A stretch of 64,000 bases of DNA from Phoebastria nigripes (taxonomy: Eukaryota > Chordata > Aves > Procellariiformes > Diomedeidae): NCBI GenBank assembly GCA_035582835.1, contig JAYKAV010003423.1:78281-142280 (forward strand). Direction: 5' to 3'. How positions within the stretch are numbered: position 1 is the first letter of the stretch; the number at the start of each line of letters is the position of its first letter. Made by a program: the position numbers and the translations under genes. The notes under the pieces were generated by a model. It saw nothing but the letters and a program-made list of their open reading frames with translations, did no database searches and was not told the origin of the DNA. Of the stretch, positions 13,623 through 23,099 are shown piece by piece.

Positions 13623-13745
13623 CTCAGCTCCGCTGCGGCTCGGGCGGCCGGGACCCGCCACCCGGCATGGCGTGGAGGCGAGGGGGACGGTCCTGCCGCG
13701 CCGCCGCAGGCTCCCGGCGGTGCAGGGCTGGCACCATAGAGAGGA
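13623..13745 (-). other. CNST: Putative non-coding first exon of CNST (consortin)
   Basis: Read on the minus strand, the sequence ends in gagctgag followed by gtgagctgac, a near-ideal 5' splice site whose GT corresponds to plus-strand 13621-13622. An exon from about 13,745 down to 13,623 would begin next to the TFB2M promoter and fit the head-to-head CNST/TFB2M arrangement known in human. The upstream boundary is a guess, and no ATG-led consortin frame is present, so it would be 5' UTR only. A weaker donor-like site (ggg/gtgagg, plus-strand 13500-13505) is an alternative end. This rests on synteny and one splice motif, with no protein match. Confidence 0.35.
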
Positions 13746-13883
13746 CGGCGGGACAAGAGACCTCCGACGATAGAGCGGAAGAGCGCTAGAGAGGCCGGGG
13801 AGAGGCGGAAGTGACGCTCCCGTTGCCGCGGCGATCGCGCACCCGGTGCTTGCTAGCGTGGGGCCGGTGGCGGCAGCGTGGTG
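13741..13883. promoter_or_regulatory. Core divergent promoter with ETS/GABP-type sites and TFB2M 5' leader
   Basis: Two CGGAAG cores occur at 13776-13781 and 13806-13811. The second sits in gcggaagtgacg (13805-13816), which combines an ETS/GABP (NRF-2) site with a CRE-like half site. The segment ggcgatcgcgcac (about 13,829-13,841) loosely resembles an NRF-1 site. GABP/NRF-2 and NRF-1 control of TFB2M is established in mammals, so these motifs fit. No TATA box is seen. No ATG precedes the TFB2M start in this segment, so its leader appears free of upstream frames. Confidence 0.55.
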
Positions 13884-14208
13884 ATGCTTGCAGGCCGGGC
13901 CCCGCCGGGCGCTGCGGATTGCTGCCGCCGCCTCCTGGCGGCGGCTCTGGCGGCGGGGCTGCGGCCGCTGCTGTGCGGGCTGCCGCCGTGCTGGGCGACG
14001 GCGAGGCGGGCGGCGGGGCAGTGGCCGAGCCCGGGCCTGCGGGTACCGGACGCGGCGGAGGCGGAACGGCTGGTGCAGCAGGTGCAGCGGGCCGGCGTGC
14101 CGCTCCGCCGCTTCATCGCCTGCCCGCAGCTGGCGCGCACCGTGCAGCGCTGCCTGCAGGGCGGAGCCAGCCCCGGCCCCCAGCCCCTCCTGCTCGAGTG
14201 CGCGCCCG
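13884..14208 (+). CDS. TFB2M: TFB2M exon 1 (coding part, residues 1-109)
   Basis: The start is the first ATG of the frame (13884). Two in-frame GTG codons lie just upstream, but no ATG does. The context is gtgATGc, with a G at -3. The exon carries the targeting peptide, the helix around RLVQQVQRAG, and the first part of the SAM motif (ECAP). It ends with phase 1 at a strong donor, g/gtaagc. The exon is GC-rich because it lies in the CpG island. Confidence 0.92.
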
Positions 14209-17200
14209 GTAAGCTGCCCCAAGGCTCCGGCCGTCCTCCACCCGCCTTCCTATTGCCCTCCGGTGGTGAGCCCCTCCGGGGCTTCGCCGTCCCCGGGGCC
14301 GTCGGGACGCGGCGCTGTGCGGCGTGCCCCAGTGACCTTGCGGGGTCAGCGTGAGCTGCCGCCCTCGCCACCGGCGGTAACGGGCCCCCGGCCCTGCGGA
14401 GAGGTGGTGGTGCTGAGGGAAGGGGACGGGGCCCTGCTTCTCCCGGGGTTTCGGGCGGGCGTGGCGGCTCCGTTGCGTGACGGCCCTGCCCGGGCCAGCC
14501 GGGACGGGATCCTGGTGTCCTCCCGGGGCGGGCGTTGGCGACCGGCAGGGCCGTCTGGGTGTCGCGGCACTGCGGTATGCCTGGGGCAGGCGGCGGGGGG
14601 TCCATTTATGCAGAGCTTTTGGGGGGATGAGTGAGTGCTCAGTCTGGGCACTGGAGTCACTGGTGTTAAAGCTTTGCTATAGGGTAAATAGAGATGTAAA
14701 TTTCTGTCCAGGTAATATTTTCAGTTTTGTAGGCAAACTATCTCTGTCAGTGAAAGCACGCCTAAGACTGTGGCCCATTACATAGCTAGCCCTCTGCAGT
14801 TACTTAATGGTTTTTTTGCATTTCTGTAGAGGGTATTTTACCTGTAGAGATAATATGGGTAAAGTTTCAAAGTATATTTCAGTTGGCAGAAGAAAAAGTA
14901 GTAGAAATATTTGAAATATTATGTCTAATGTTCCTCAGTATCTAATTGTAATGCTATGCTTAGTGTAATTCACTGAGCAATCTCAGGCAGGCTGCATGTA
15001 AATCTTTTTTCTAACTCTTGTTTGGAAGTGTGTTTAAACAAACACAAGTTATCTCCTGTTGAAGGTGGTATGTCCCAAGTGTTGAGTTGGGAAAATCACT
15101 AAAGGAAATCACTTAGAAAAAATGCACTTTTTTAAAATTTATTTTTTATTTTCCCCCTTCAGGTCCTGGAATCTTGACCCGAACTCTGCTCAATGCAGGT
15201 GTTAGAGTGGTAGCTCTAGAAAGTAACTCAGCTTTTCTTCCAAACTTACAGGTACACTTTTGATTTGGTAGCACATTTCTAAAACTTAATTAAAGGGAAA
15301 ATAAGAAATTAACTTAAAATTGTGTAATAACTGTTGGATCAGAAAGGAATTAGTCAGTGATCGTTACTTGTAACATCTGAAATAACGCTTAATAATAGTG
15401 AGTATTGTTTGGTTTTACATTGCACGTTCAACAACAGACTTTTATAGTCAATTGATTTGACATTTTGTGTATGCAAGAATTCAAGTTCATAGTCTTCCTA
15501 TGAATAGTTTCATGCATAAATTTGAGGCTAATAGTAATCAGAGTCACTGTAGTTGTGTAGACAGTAAGATGTCTGTAGTTGCTGTAGACAGCAAGATGTC
15601 TGTATGTAGCTTTCAGAAACCTGTAAAAATAGTCTTAGTTATTCTGATTATCCCATGGTATTATTTAATCTATTGTCCTGCAATTGGCTGGTAATATTAA
15701 GACACTTACATGTGTTGTCCTCTCCTGTTCACCTTGGCTTTGTGTGGATTCAAAGGTGGTCAGACACAGAGCTGCAGAAGTTGCACTAGAAGGATTGTGT
15801 TACAATGCTGTAAAGTAGAGGTTTGGAACCAAAGGCTCTCAGCTGACTTAAAATGTGTATAAAAGGCATTCTCTGGGCATATATGAAGAATTCCAGTTGT
15901 AAATCATTAAATGGTTTGCTTAGTTGAGTATAGCTTTCTTTGCAAAACATTGCAGGACATCTTACTAATTTAAGAATGTATTTTAAAGCTCCAGTTGAGC
16001 AGCACAAAAATGTCAAAATGCCCTGCACAATGAAGGAAGCTATTCTTTTTATCAGCTGTAAGAAGCAGCTCTGAGATTTGACTCTTGTTGACTGGGTAAC
16101 AATTTCAGGTAGTGCTGAAACACTTTTTTGTTTGGCTTGGGTGTTTTGCAAGACAGGTTACTGCATCCAGATTTCTTCAACTGAAACTAATTTTATTCAG
16201 TCCCTAGAGAATAGCCTGGATGGACAATTAAAGGTAGTTTACGGTGACTTCTTCAGACTGGATCCTTTGGTGACTGGAACGGTGAAACCACCTGCTATGT
16301 GTTCTGACAAACTTTTTGAAACCATGGGTGTAGCAGCAGTTCCTTGGAGGGCAGGTATATGTATATGATCACACATGTTACAAATACATTTGAAGGCTGC
16401 ATAGACAGTTTGGCAAAATCTTTGGGATTTGCTTGAGGTATATGTTCTATTTAATATATATGCTGGATTAATGGGTATTATTTCCTACATTTCAGCTTTG
16501 TTTAGATTCTTGATAGCTTCAAAAAACCCTTGTGGCAATATGAGATCTCAGCTATTTGCTTGTCTTTATTAAAGGTTTAGTCTAATGCAAACTGGGCTTG
16601 GCTTTGACTAAAGCTTGAATTGTATTCATTCTTGAACAACATGAGCTGACAGACTGTCTTTTCTTAATTGTTTGTAGTTTAGACATTAGCATTAATGAGA
16701 TTGTCTAGTATGTATTGCAAAGTTTTAAAGATGCTTTTACACACTGTTGAAACAGATGTACCTGTGAAAATTTTTGGAATTTTGCCACAAAAAAAGGAAA
16801 GGAACACACTTTGGAGACTTCTTTTTGCCCTGTATGAATGCAGTTCCATATACAGATATGGAAGAGTAGAACTCAACATCTTTATGAGTGAAAAAGAGTA
16901 CAAGGTATGTGTAAGAGATTTTACAGGTAGTAAAGAATAAGTAGTGCTTCACAGAACACAAAAACATTTATATTGTATAGTTAATGTTTTTGCTAGTGAA
17001 TTTCTTTTCTGCCGGAATTTTTAAGTCTTGTCTGTTTCCTACTTGTTCTCTTTATGCAGTAATAGCACTGTCAAGAAACATTCTGTTGCCACATAACTAC
17101 AAATCTTACAAATGTGAAGGCTGGTCCTTGAGAAGGATATGCAGCAGCAGACTAGCTGTTTTCCATTGTAACTTGTGAGGTGCTTAAATTCTGTAATGTG

Positions 17201-18379
17201 CTTTTGCAATAAAATTGTTTATTAGTTGCAGGTAATAGTCAGTGAAGACTGAACTCAAAATGCCTCGTGAAGAGTATTCAGAGTTACTAAATACCATACT
17301 CAGTGAGATGTATTTGCCCTCTTGAGCCACTTTTGTATGCGGTACCGAAAAAAACTGAGGCAAAATCTGAGTGATTTACACACCTTTTTATTAAGGTTCT
17401 GTACACTAAGGTGCAGAGCAGCTTTCTGGGTTATGTGTTCCTAATTTACGCAGTCCCAAATCTCTGGAACTGTACTTATAGTTCAAGGGTACCTTTTCTT
17501 TCTGTGAAACTGTGAGGTTCATACAGAACCACAAACCTTTAATTACTTGAAGTAAGCAAAGACTTCCAAGTGTGCTCACACAACCTGTGTTGTGTCTAAC
17601 ACCCTACTGAAAAAAATTAAAAGTCTTAAGTATATTCTTCTGCGAAATGACAGATTGGATACCACTGAAATATCCACTTAAATGATATGTTTTTAGTGGC
17701 CAGATTTTTGAGCAAATAGGGTGCAGCCTATTCATTTAATGCAGTCACTCTGTTTTTTATTAAGTTTTCTGGTTTTATTGTGAACCTTGTTAAATGAGAG
17801 TTGTGTACCTAAGTAAAAGTAATTGGAACCTTCTTTTCGTTTTTTGGTTGATCATATGACGAGGCTCTCTAAATCTATTATGAGAAGTTAAATCCCCCTG
17901 CTACAATTTACTTCTTCCTTTGCCCTGTTTGAGAGTAACCACAAGTTTTTCTTTTTTTCTTGCCTTAAGTGTTGTCTGATCTGTAATATTGATCAGGATG
18001 ATGACTGCGCAAGCTGCTTAATGTTCAGTGAGGTCATCTGATGTTTGGCTTCCTCTGCTTGTGTGTCTTATTGGGAATATTATCTTATCAGTGTGAGCTG
18101 ATAACTCTGCCCATGTTATGGTTTTTATACAAAATATGATCCCTGTTTCTCTTCTGTGTGAAACTTCTCTGCCTTAAAAGGGACCAGAAAGTATAAGCTG
18201 GAAATTCCTATACACTTCAGTTATCCAAATAACTGCTGCAAAGAAATACTTAGACTGCCATAATGTCTTCTAAACGTGTTCTGACAAGATGTACTAAAAT
18301 AGCACAAAGTATGTGTTTGAGGCCTAATGTAACTTTACCTTGGAATTTTAGACTTAACTATGAATTTCTTACCACTTGT

Positions 18380-18410
<31 letters not shown>

Positions 18411-21400
18411 ATTTTGCTTAGATAAAGAAGCAATCTTAGTTTTTGCAACAAAAATGCTCTTTCTTTGCCATTTTGTTAGGTATTAACAGCAAAGCCTGGG
18501 GATGCGAGGGCTTACCAAGCACTTACTGTACTTTGGCAAGTAGGATGTGAAATTCAGCTACTGCACATGGTAAGTTTTTTGTACCAGCTGACATGGTGTA
18601 ATGCTATGGACATGTTTTTAGAAAAGGGTTTATGGTGTTTTACTATTGTAAACTAATTGGAAGCTAATTTGACGTTTAAATTAGTTGGAGAACTGTTGAA
18701 AACTTCTGGATGTAAAAACCTGAAACAGTCATGTTTTGTGTCAAACTCTTTCACTTAAGCAGCATCATTATTAATTATGATGTCAGTATTTTCATTACAA
18801 GCCACTGTACTCAAAAACATTTATTCTCAGAAGCTGGTAGATAAGAGAGAGATGTTTGTGCAACAGTCTTTTCCATCTTGCTAGGGGTTGTGTGAGACTA
18901 GAAGACTGCTCTTCCAATCTGTCACAGTCTGCTTTTTATGTCCTCTGCATTTTGCCATCATGTATGCTTTTGGCTTCCTGAGCTGTGTTCAGTAGAAATA
19001 CGTTTTTCAGTCTTGGTGCCTTTGTGTTCCAAGCAGGCCTGCTTCTCCTGCTAGTCAATAACTATCTTACCTTGTCAAACATGCTATGGTTTAGTTTTAA
19101 AACTTTTTTATGATGTCCCCCCACCTCCACATGAGCACATGGCCATCAACTTTCACTTACTTTATGCTTTTTAGATTTATCTTTTTTTGTGCTCTGTGTT
19201 TCTAGGAACCTACCTTCATAGTTCAAATGTTTTGCTAATCTAAAATTAGAAGTTTCACTATCTATTGTCTTCCAAATACCTTATACCATGAGGTATATAT
19301 TAAGGTAAATGTTAAGGAGTTGAAGAATAGGATGATGCTCAAGAAACCTATTACATATGTATGCTCTGGTCATACAGTGTTTGCTATACATCTGTTTGTA
19401 GCCACTTCAGGAGACGAGTTATTGAGCTGGTGGGACTTCTGTTTGGACTCAGTACAGCAGCTCTTATCGTCAGCTGTCAGTTTTTAGCTGTGGTTCAAAT
19501 TTTGAACTTGAAACCAATAGGTAGCTCCACTAATGTATGGTAATATATACAAGTTATTTGATTATAAGTAATTTACCAGTGCTACATAGATACTTTGTCA
19601 GGAATGTGATTAAATAACATTTTCAGTCTGGCCTTTGTGTGCTTATTACTTGACTTTTTTTTTCCTAGTTCTAATATATTTACATGATCTTAAAGTGAAT
19701 TTTAGAATGGGGGTAAACTTCTAATTTGACAGGATTGATGGTAAATGTTTTTCCAAATTCTAACAAAGCACTTTAATTCTGTAATATATTTGCTCCTTCC
19801 TATAGGAACCTTGGTCATCATTTGTAACTAATTTGAAAAATGGGGGACTGGCGGTACCAAAAAGCAGGGTAAGATCATTGTGTGCACTTTCCTCCTTTTG
19901 GAGATGCAGCTAAACCACTTTTAATTAAAGGTTAAAATAACTTTGTAACAGCATTTACACATACATTTTTTGGCTGTGAATAGTGTATTTTTTAAGAAGT
20001 GTTCTTCTAATTAAAACTTATGGGCAGCATGTAGATGCATCAGAATTGGGGTGAAGAATTGCTATTAGCTTAGAATCTGAAATAAACTAGTCTCTTTATT
20101 GTCTATGATGGAAAAAATATAGTGAATAAACAGCATAAAAGGATGTGAACAGGTAAAGTCTTTTTCAGAACAAGTTGCTGACAGGGTAACATCTACCTGC
20201 TTGAACAAAACAAGTGTTAGCACAGTTAATAGCACAATCAGTATGCTGCTGGTTTTGATTAAAATGGTTATTCACATGTCCAGTGTAGATTCCATGTGCT
20301 AGTTAACTGCTGAAAAGTGTGAGTCTCAAAGCTTAAATTTGAGAAGTGGAAAAATACCCTGTGTACAGTTCTTTACTTTTCTCTGTTAGAGAAGTAATGA
20401 TGTTCCTTTGTATAATGTAAGAATATTTCTATTTAATATCAATAATATAAAAGCATGTTTACTTAATATTTGGTTTTACCCTCCCCAGAAAACTGCTACG
20501 GTAGTATACTGAGTGTAAGTGACTATAAGTGAATATAAGTGACTGGGTGTGCCTTACACACTTAAGTGTGTTGCTGTAAAGCCACGTAGAGAGGCATATT
20601 AGGTGGATTTTGTTAGATGTATTGTGACAGCCTTAGGAGAAGTACAAATGTGAGATGTATTGGACGATATGTCCATTGTTGCCAATACAGAAGTACATTT
20701 ATTTCAGTTAAAGACTCCACCCCCTCCCAATTTCATAAAATCCTCAAGTTGCAATATTGTGTGTTACACTCAAATAATTTCATCTTTATATACAAGAGAC
20801 AGGTAGATCTGATACCTTGCATAGTATAGGAATACTGTAGGCCATATAATCTCTTGAAAATTCACATCAAGCCCGTATTGTCTATTTCAACTAAGAAAGT
20901 TCAGTCTTAAAAGATAAAACCGAAGTCATAGTATGTCTCTTATGTTTCCTATTTCCTTTCCTGTTTGGGGGGTGGGAGGAGGTAAAGCATCTTTGTTTTA
21001 GAACAAAATTTTAAAGCCTCAGCTTCCAACAAAATCATCTTGTTAAGACTTCTAAAACTCTTTAAGAAATGTTACTGGTGGCACAGATGAAAGGCTTACT
21101 CTTAGCTAAAGACAGACACTGTCTTAAAAATGACTTTTCAGTGGCTTGTTTTGTTTTTCTTGCAGTGGCTGCCAAATGACCATTTATGTTTGGTACGACT
21201 GACTCCTCAGCAAAATCTATTTACAGGAGGCTTGAAGCCCACAAGTTCAGCTACCTTTATTTTCATGGTGAAACAGTGTCTTGCTAAACCCAGGTCTAGA
21301 CTTACTGATAGATTAAAGTAAGTAAGAAAGAATTACAGTTTTTATACTTTTACTTCAGAGAAATATAGGAAAATATTAAAGTGTGTTCTCAAAGCAGTAT

Positions 21401-22571
21401 TTATTTGCATCTGAAATACTGCTTTCTGATATCTAATTAAAAAATTAGGCTTCAGACTTTTTTACCAATTATGCAACTCTCTTTAATTATTCTTTTTGGT
21501 ACTACATTGGAGCTATTCACTTTGCTTCATGATCAGTAGATTTCCGTTTCCCATAAATGGGAAGTGTTTGCAGTCTGGAAAGCGTTGACTTCAATTTGTT
21601 AATGAAAATAATTAATATATTTCCCATTTGCTGGTAGTGGTTTATGGAAGTTAATTTCCAGAAAGGGAAGAAAAAAAAAAAATTCCAGTAACTCATTTAG
21701 CAAAGAGAAGTGCAAAGAGCCTTAATGGATTTCTTTCTTAAAGCTCAGTGGTGTACCTAATCTCCACTCAATCCTTTGGCCAGAAAGTGGAGCTAACCTT
21801 GAATGCTTCTAATGTGCATCTTGTGTGTATTTATACACCCTTTTCTTGTCTGGGAGATAGTTAATGTATATGCACATTTATAAAAGGTCTAGTTTTCACA
21901 GCAGTGGTGTAGATGGGAAGACAATGGATCATCTGTTTATATACAGAAGAAAATACCTGGGAGGTGTAAGTCACACTAACTTATGCTATACTGAATCATC
22001 TTCTTGAAGATGACCTTGGCTTTAATTTTCCAGGCATTGAAGAATAACCCCTTTTATGCTGTAATGCCTGTTACTGACTTACGCAGTTGGGGCAGAGGAG
22101 GGAGGGAGGGAGGGAAGGAGGGCACCCACCCTCTAATGAGGAGGCTTATGTGGTTTGGTATTGTCTATGTCTGGTGGGGGCTTTATTTGGTATTTATATG
22201 TCTTATTGGCAGAGGTTTCTTCCTGTTTGCAATATGGATTGAAAATAACTTGTGTTGTAGTAAGATGTTATCTTCTTCTAGAAGCTGCGAAAGAGTGAAA
22301 TGGACCTTCAGATACTGTTTCTTGCTCTTTAATTTTTCACAGAAAGAAATGCTCCATTATGATTTGTTTGTTTGTTTGTTTCAGTTCATGGAGCTTGGAC
22401 AATGGTGGCAAATTACTGAGAGAGCTAGAAATTCCAAAAAATGCTGAAACACGTAACTTATACCCAGAAGACTATAGGCGTCTTTTTGAGGCTTTGCAAA
22501 ACTGTAATATGTTTACTGAAACCTGGTTCCATGATGAAGTCTTGGAAAGTATAAGGAACATAAACTTATAA
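13884..22571 (+). CDS. TFB2M: Mitochondrial transcription factor B2 (rRNA dimethyltransferase-like), 8 coding exons
   Basis: TFB2M helps the mitochondrial RNA polymerase melt promoters and start transcription. It belongs to the KsgA/Dim1 family of rRNA adenine dimethyltransferases. Joining the eight exons listed below gives 1,209 nt, or 402 residues plus stop, close to the 396 of human TFB2M, with every junction keeping the frame. The N-terminus (residues 1-50) is rich in Arg, Ala and Leu with one acidic residue, as expected of a mitochondrial targeting peptide. S-adenosylmethionine-fold motifs are visible: ECAPGPG (105-111), E128 in ALES (ribose site), and D154 in GDFF (adenine site). At the catalytic position where KsgA-type enzymes have N-[LI]-P-[FY], this protein has GILP (197-200). 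That agrees with the reduced methylase role of vertebrate TFB2M. The gene is followed in tandem by SMYD3. Confidence 0.95.
14209..15162 (+). other. TFB2M: TFB2M intron 1
   Basis: 954 bp, bounded by gtaagc and ccccttcag. The first 430 bp are still CpG-island sequence, where long open frames on both strands are composition artefacts. The remainder is AT-rich with nothing recognisable. Confidence 0.9.
15163..15251 (+). CDS. TFB2M: TFB2M exon 2 (residues 109-138)
   Basis: 89 nt between ttcag and gtacac. It encodes GPGILTRTLLNAG, then the VVALES strand, completing SAM motif I and giving the acidic ribose-binding residue E128. It ends in phase 0. Confidence 0.95.
15252..16200 (+). other. TFB2M: TFB2M intron 2
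   Basis: 949 bp, ending in ttttattcag. It contains a short tandem duplication at 15556-15604, listed separately. Open frames at 15467-15694 and 15786-16151 (minus) look like chance. Confidence 0.9.
15556..15604. repeat. Short tandem duplication, 22 bp at 27-bp spacing
   Basis: The block tgtagacagtaagatgtctg (22 bp including the trailing ta) recurs 27 bp later as tgtagacagcaagatgtctg, with one change. Each copy is itself partly palindromic (agacag and ctgtct). It lies inside TFB2M intron 2. Confidence 0.85.
16201..16354 (+). CDS. TFB2M: TFB2M exon 3 (residues 139-189)
   Basis: 154 nt, acceptor ttattcag and donor gcag/gtatat, ending in phase 1. It encodes VVYGDFFRLDP, with D154 at the adenine-contacting position, followed by a KPPAM segment and the VPW element, both typical of TFB2M. 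Confidence 0.95.
16355..16755 (+). other. TFB2M: TFB2M intron 3
   Basis: 401 bp, gtatat to gttgaaacag. The acceptor has a weak polypyrimidine tract, but the reading frame and protein similarity fix the boundary. Nothing else is seen. Confidence 0.85.
16756..16904 (+). CDS. TFB2M: TFB2M exon 4 (residues 190-239)
   Basis: 149 nt, ending aag/gtatgt in phase 0. It encodes DVPVKIFGILPQ, where GILP sits at the family's catalytic motif IV position without the usual Asn. It continues through TLWRLLFALYECSSIYRYGR to the FMSEKEYK segment, all typical of TFB2M. Confidence 0.95.
16905..18479 (+). other. TFB2M: TFB2M intron 4
   Basis: 1,575 bp, gtatgt to ttttgttag. It contains a TA dinucleotide repeat near its 3' end (listed separately) and otherwise unremarkable AT-rich DNA. 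Confidence 0.9.
18380..18407. repeat. (TA)14 microsatellite
   Basis: Fourteen uninterrupted TA units in TFB2M intron 4, about 70 bp upstream of the exon 5 acceptor. The length is likely polymorphic. Confidence 0.95.
18480..18569 (+). CDS. TFB2M: TFB2M exon 5 (residues 240-269)
   Basis: 90 nt, acceptor ttgttag and donor atg/gtaagt, phase 0 on both sides. It encodes VLTAKPGDARAYQALTVLWQ, then VGCEIQLLHM, corresponding to the DLYHVLSVIWQ region of mammalian TFB2M. Its symmetric phase means skipping it would keep the frame. Confidence 0.93.
18570..19805 (+). other. TFB2M: TFB2M intron 5
   Basis: 1,236 bp, gtaagt to tcctatag. No recognisable element. The 60-codon frame at 19361-19543 shows no family resemblance. 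Confidence 0.9.
19806..19868 (+). CDS. TFB2M: TFB2M exon 6 (residues 270-290)
   Basis: 63 nt, phase 0 at both ends. It encodes EPWSSFVTNLKNGGLAVPKS plus R, matching the PWSSF element that follows the HME segment in mammalian TFB2M. The donor is agg/gtaaga. Confidence 0.92.
19869..21165 (+). other. TFB2M: TFB2M intron 6
   Basis: 1,297 bp, ending ttttcttgcag. Around 20,510-20,545 the motif taagtga(c/a)ta is repeated irregularly three times. Nothing else is notable. Confidence 0.9.
21166..21317 (+). CDS. TFB2M: TFB2M exon 7 (residues 291-340)
   Basis: 152 nt, ending in phase 2 at ttaaa/gtaagt. It encodes WLPNDHLCLVRLTPQQNLFT, then a FIFMVKQCL helix and a basic stretch before the C-terminal segment. 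The LTPQQNLFT block corresponds to the IPRQNLFT block of mammalian TFB2M. Confidence 0.95.
22097..22122. repeat. (GGGA)n purine microsatellite
   Basis: Imperfect GGGA/GGAA units in intron 7 of TFB2M. Confidence 0.85.
22363..22384 (+). repeat. (TTTG)n tract acting as the exon 8 polypyrimidine tract
   Basis: Four TTTG units followed by TTTCAG directly abut TFB2M exon 8. The microsatellite therefore occupies the position of the 3' splice-site pyrimidine tract, interrupted by a G in every fourth place. Confidence 0.9.
22385..22571 (+). CDS. TFB2M: TFB2M exon 8 (residues 341-402, stop)
   Basis: 187 nt to the TAA at 22569-22571. It encodes SWSLDNGGKLLRELEIPK, then NLYPEDYRRLFEALQ and a final WFHDEVLESIRNINL. 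This matches the HPQDFKTLFE segment and the WLYDETLE end of the mammalian protein. The acceptor at 22384 gives the length expected from the family. The upstream acceptor at 22342 would also be in frame and would add 14 residues. Confidence 0.93.
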
Positions 22572-22640
22572 ATCTAAAGCTGCTGTCTTTTGGAAGATCA
22601 CCTTTGCTTCTGGAAGATTACTTTGATAAGAAATGATTTA

Positions 22641-22646
22641 AATAAA
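22641..22646 (+). terminator. Candidate TFB2M poly(A) signal AATAAA
   Basis: The first canonical AATAAA lies 70 nt after the stop codon, with a second at 22691-22696. Either would give a very short 3' UTR. No clear GU-rich element follows the first. Confidence 0.4.
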
Positions 22647-23050
22647 ATCAGAGATACTGTTAGCTAGATGATTTCCTGTCCAAACAGGAAAATAAATTTA
22701 GCAAGTAACAAGAGCCCTTCTACACAGGATGAAAGTAATGGATTCACAGTTATTTGGTCACAATCCTATCTAGAATGGACAAACTTTGCATCTTTTCCAG
22801 GAGCATATTAGTGACCTGCTGCTTTTCGATGTGCCGCTTAAATGGAACTTTTTGTTACACTGTTGTATATTTACAACATTTGAAAAAAATAACAGACCAA
22901 ATACCGTTATTTGTGTGGTTTGTATTCTAGTGCTCAGTGATTTGAATGCCCTTTCACAGATTCCCAAAATACGTAGNTCTTTACAACCACTGAATCTGTT
23001 ATATTGTCTCCTGATCTAAAAACCTTGCAGTCTAAAGTCAACATAATATT

Positions 23051-23056
23051 AATAAA
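23051..23056 (+). terminator. Alternative TFB2M poly(A) signal AATAAA with GU-rich downstream element
   Basis: AATAAA is followed within 12 nt by gtggtgggtt, a good downstream element, implying a 3' UTR of about 0.5 kb. A further AATAAA is at 23477-23482. Which one is used cannot be told from sequence. Confidence 0.4.
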
Positions 23057-23099
23057 TCAATAGTGGTGGGTTAATAGAAGACAAGGTAATGACAGCATG

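Larger units (their letters stand above)
12940..14640. promoter_or_regulatory. CpG island spanning the CNST/TFB2M divergent promoter
   Basis: Base composition switches from AT-rich to very GC-rich, with dense CpG, near 12,940 and back near 14,640. The island contains TFB2M exon 1 and the putative CNST 5' exon. It gives rise to several long open frames on both strands (for example 13053-13505 and 13853-14605 minus, 13888-14634 plus). These are by-products of low stop-codon frequency and not genes. Confidence 0.9.
21318..22384 (+). other. TFB2M: TFB2M intron 7
   Basis: 1,067 bp. It carries a (GGGA)n run and ends in a (TTTG)n tract that forms the polypyrimidine tract of exon 8. A second good acceptor (aatttttcacag, ending at 22342) lies 42 nt upstream. 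The open frame 22004-22447 crosses into exon 8 in the wrong frame and is chance. Confidence 0.9.

Noticed and set aside
13614..14634. Long open frames of 100-250 codons on both strands in the CpG island
   Set aside because: GC-rich DNA has few stops. Only the frame starting at 13884 has family similarity and a splice continuation. The others are Arg/Pro/Ala-rich shadows.
22004..22447. 147-codon plus-strand frame overlapping TFB2M exon 8
   Set aside because: It reads exon 8 in the wrong frame, and its upstream part is intron and microsatellite sequence.
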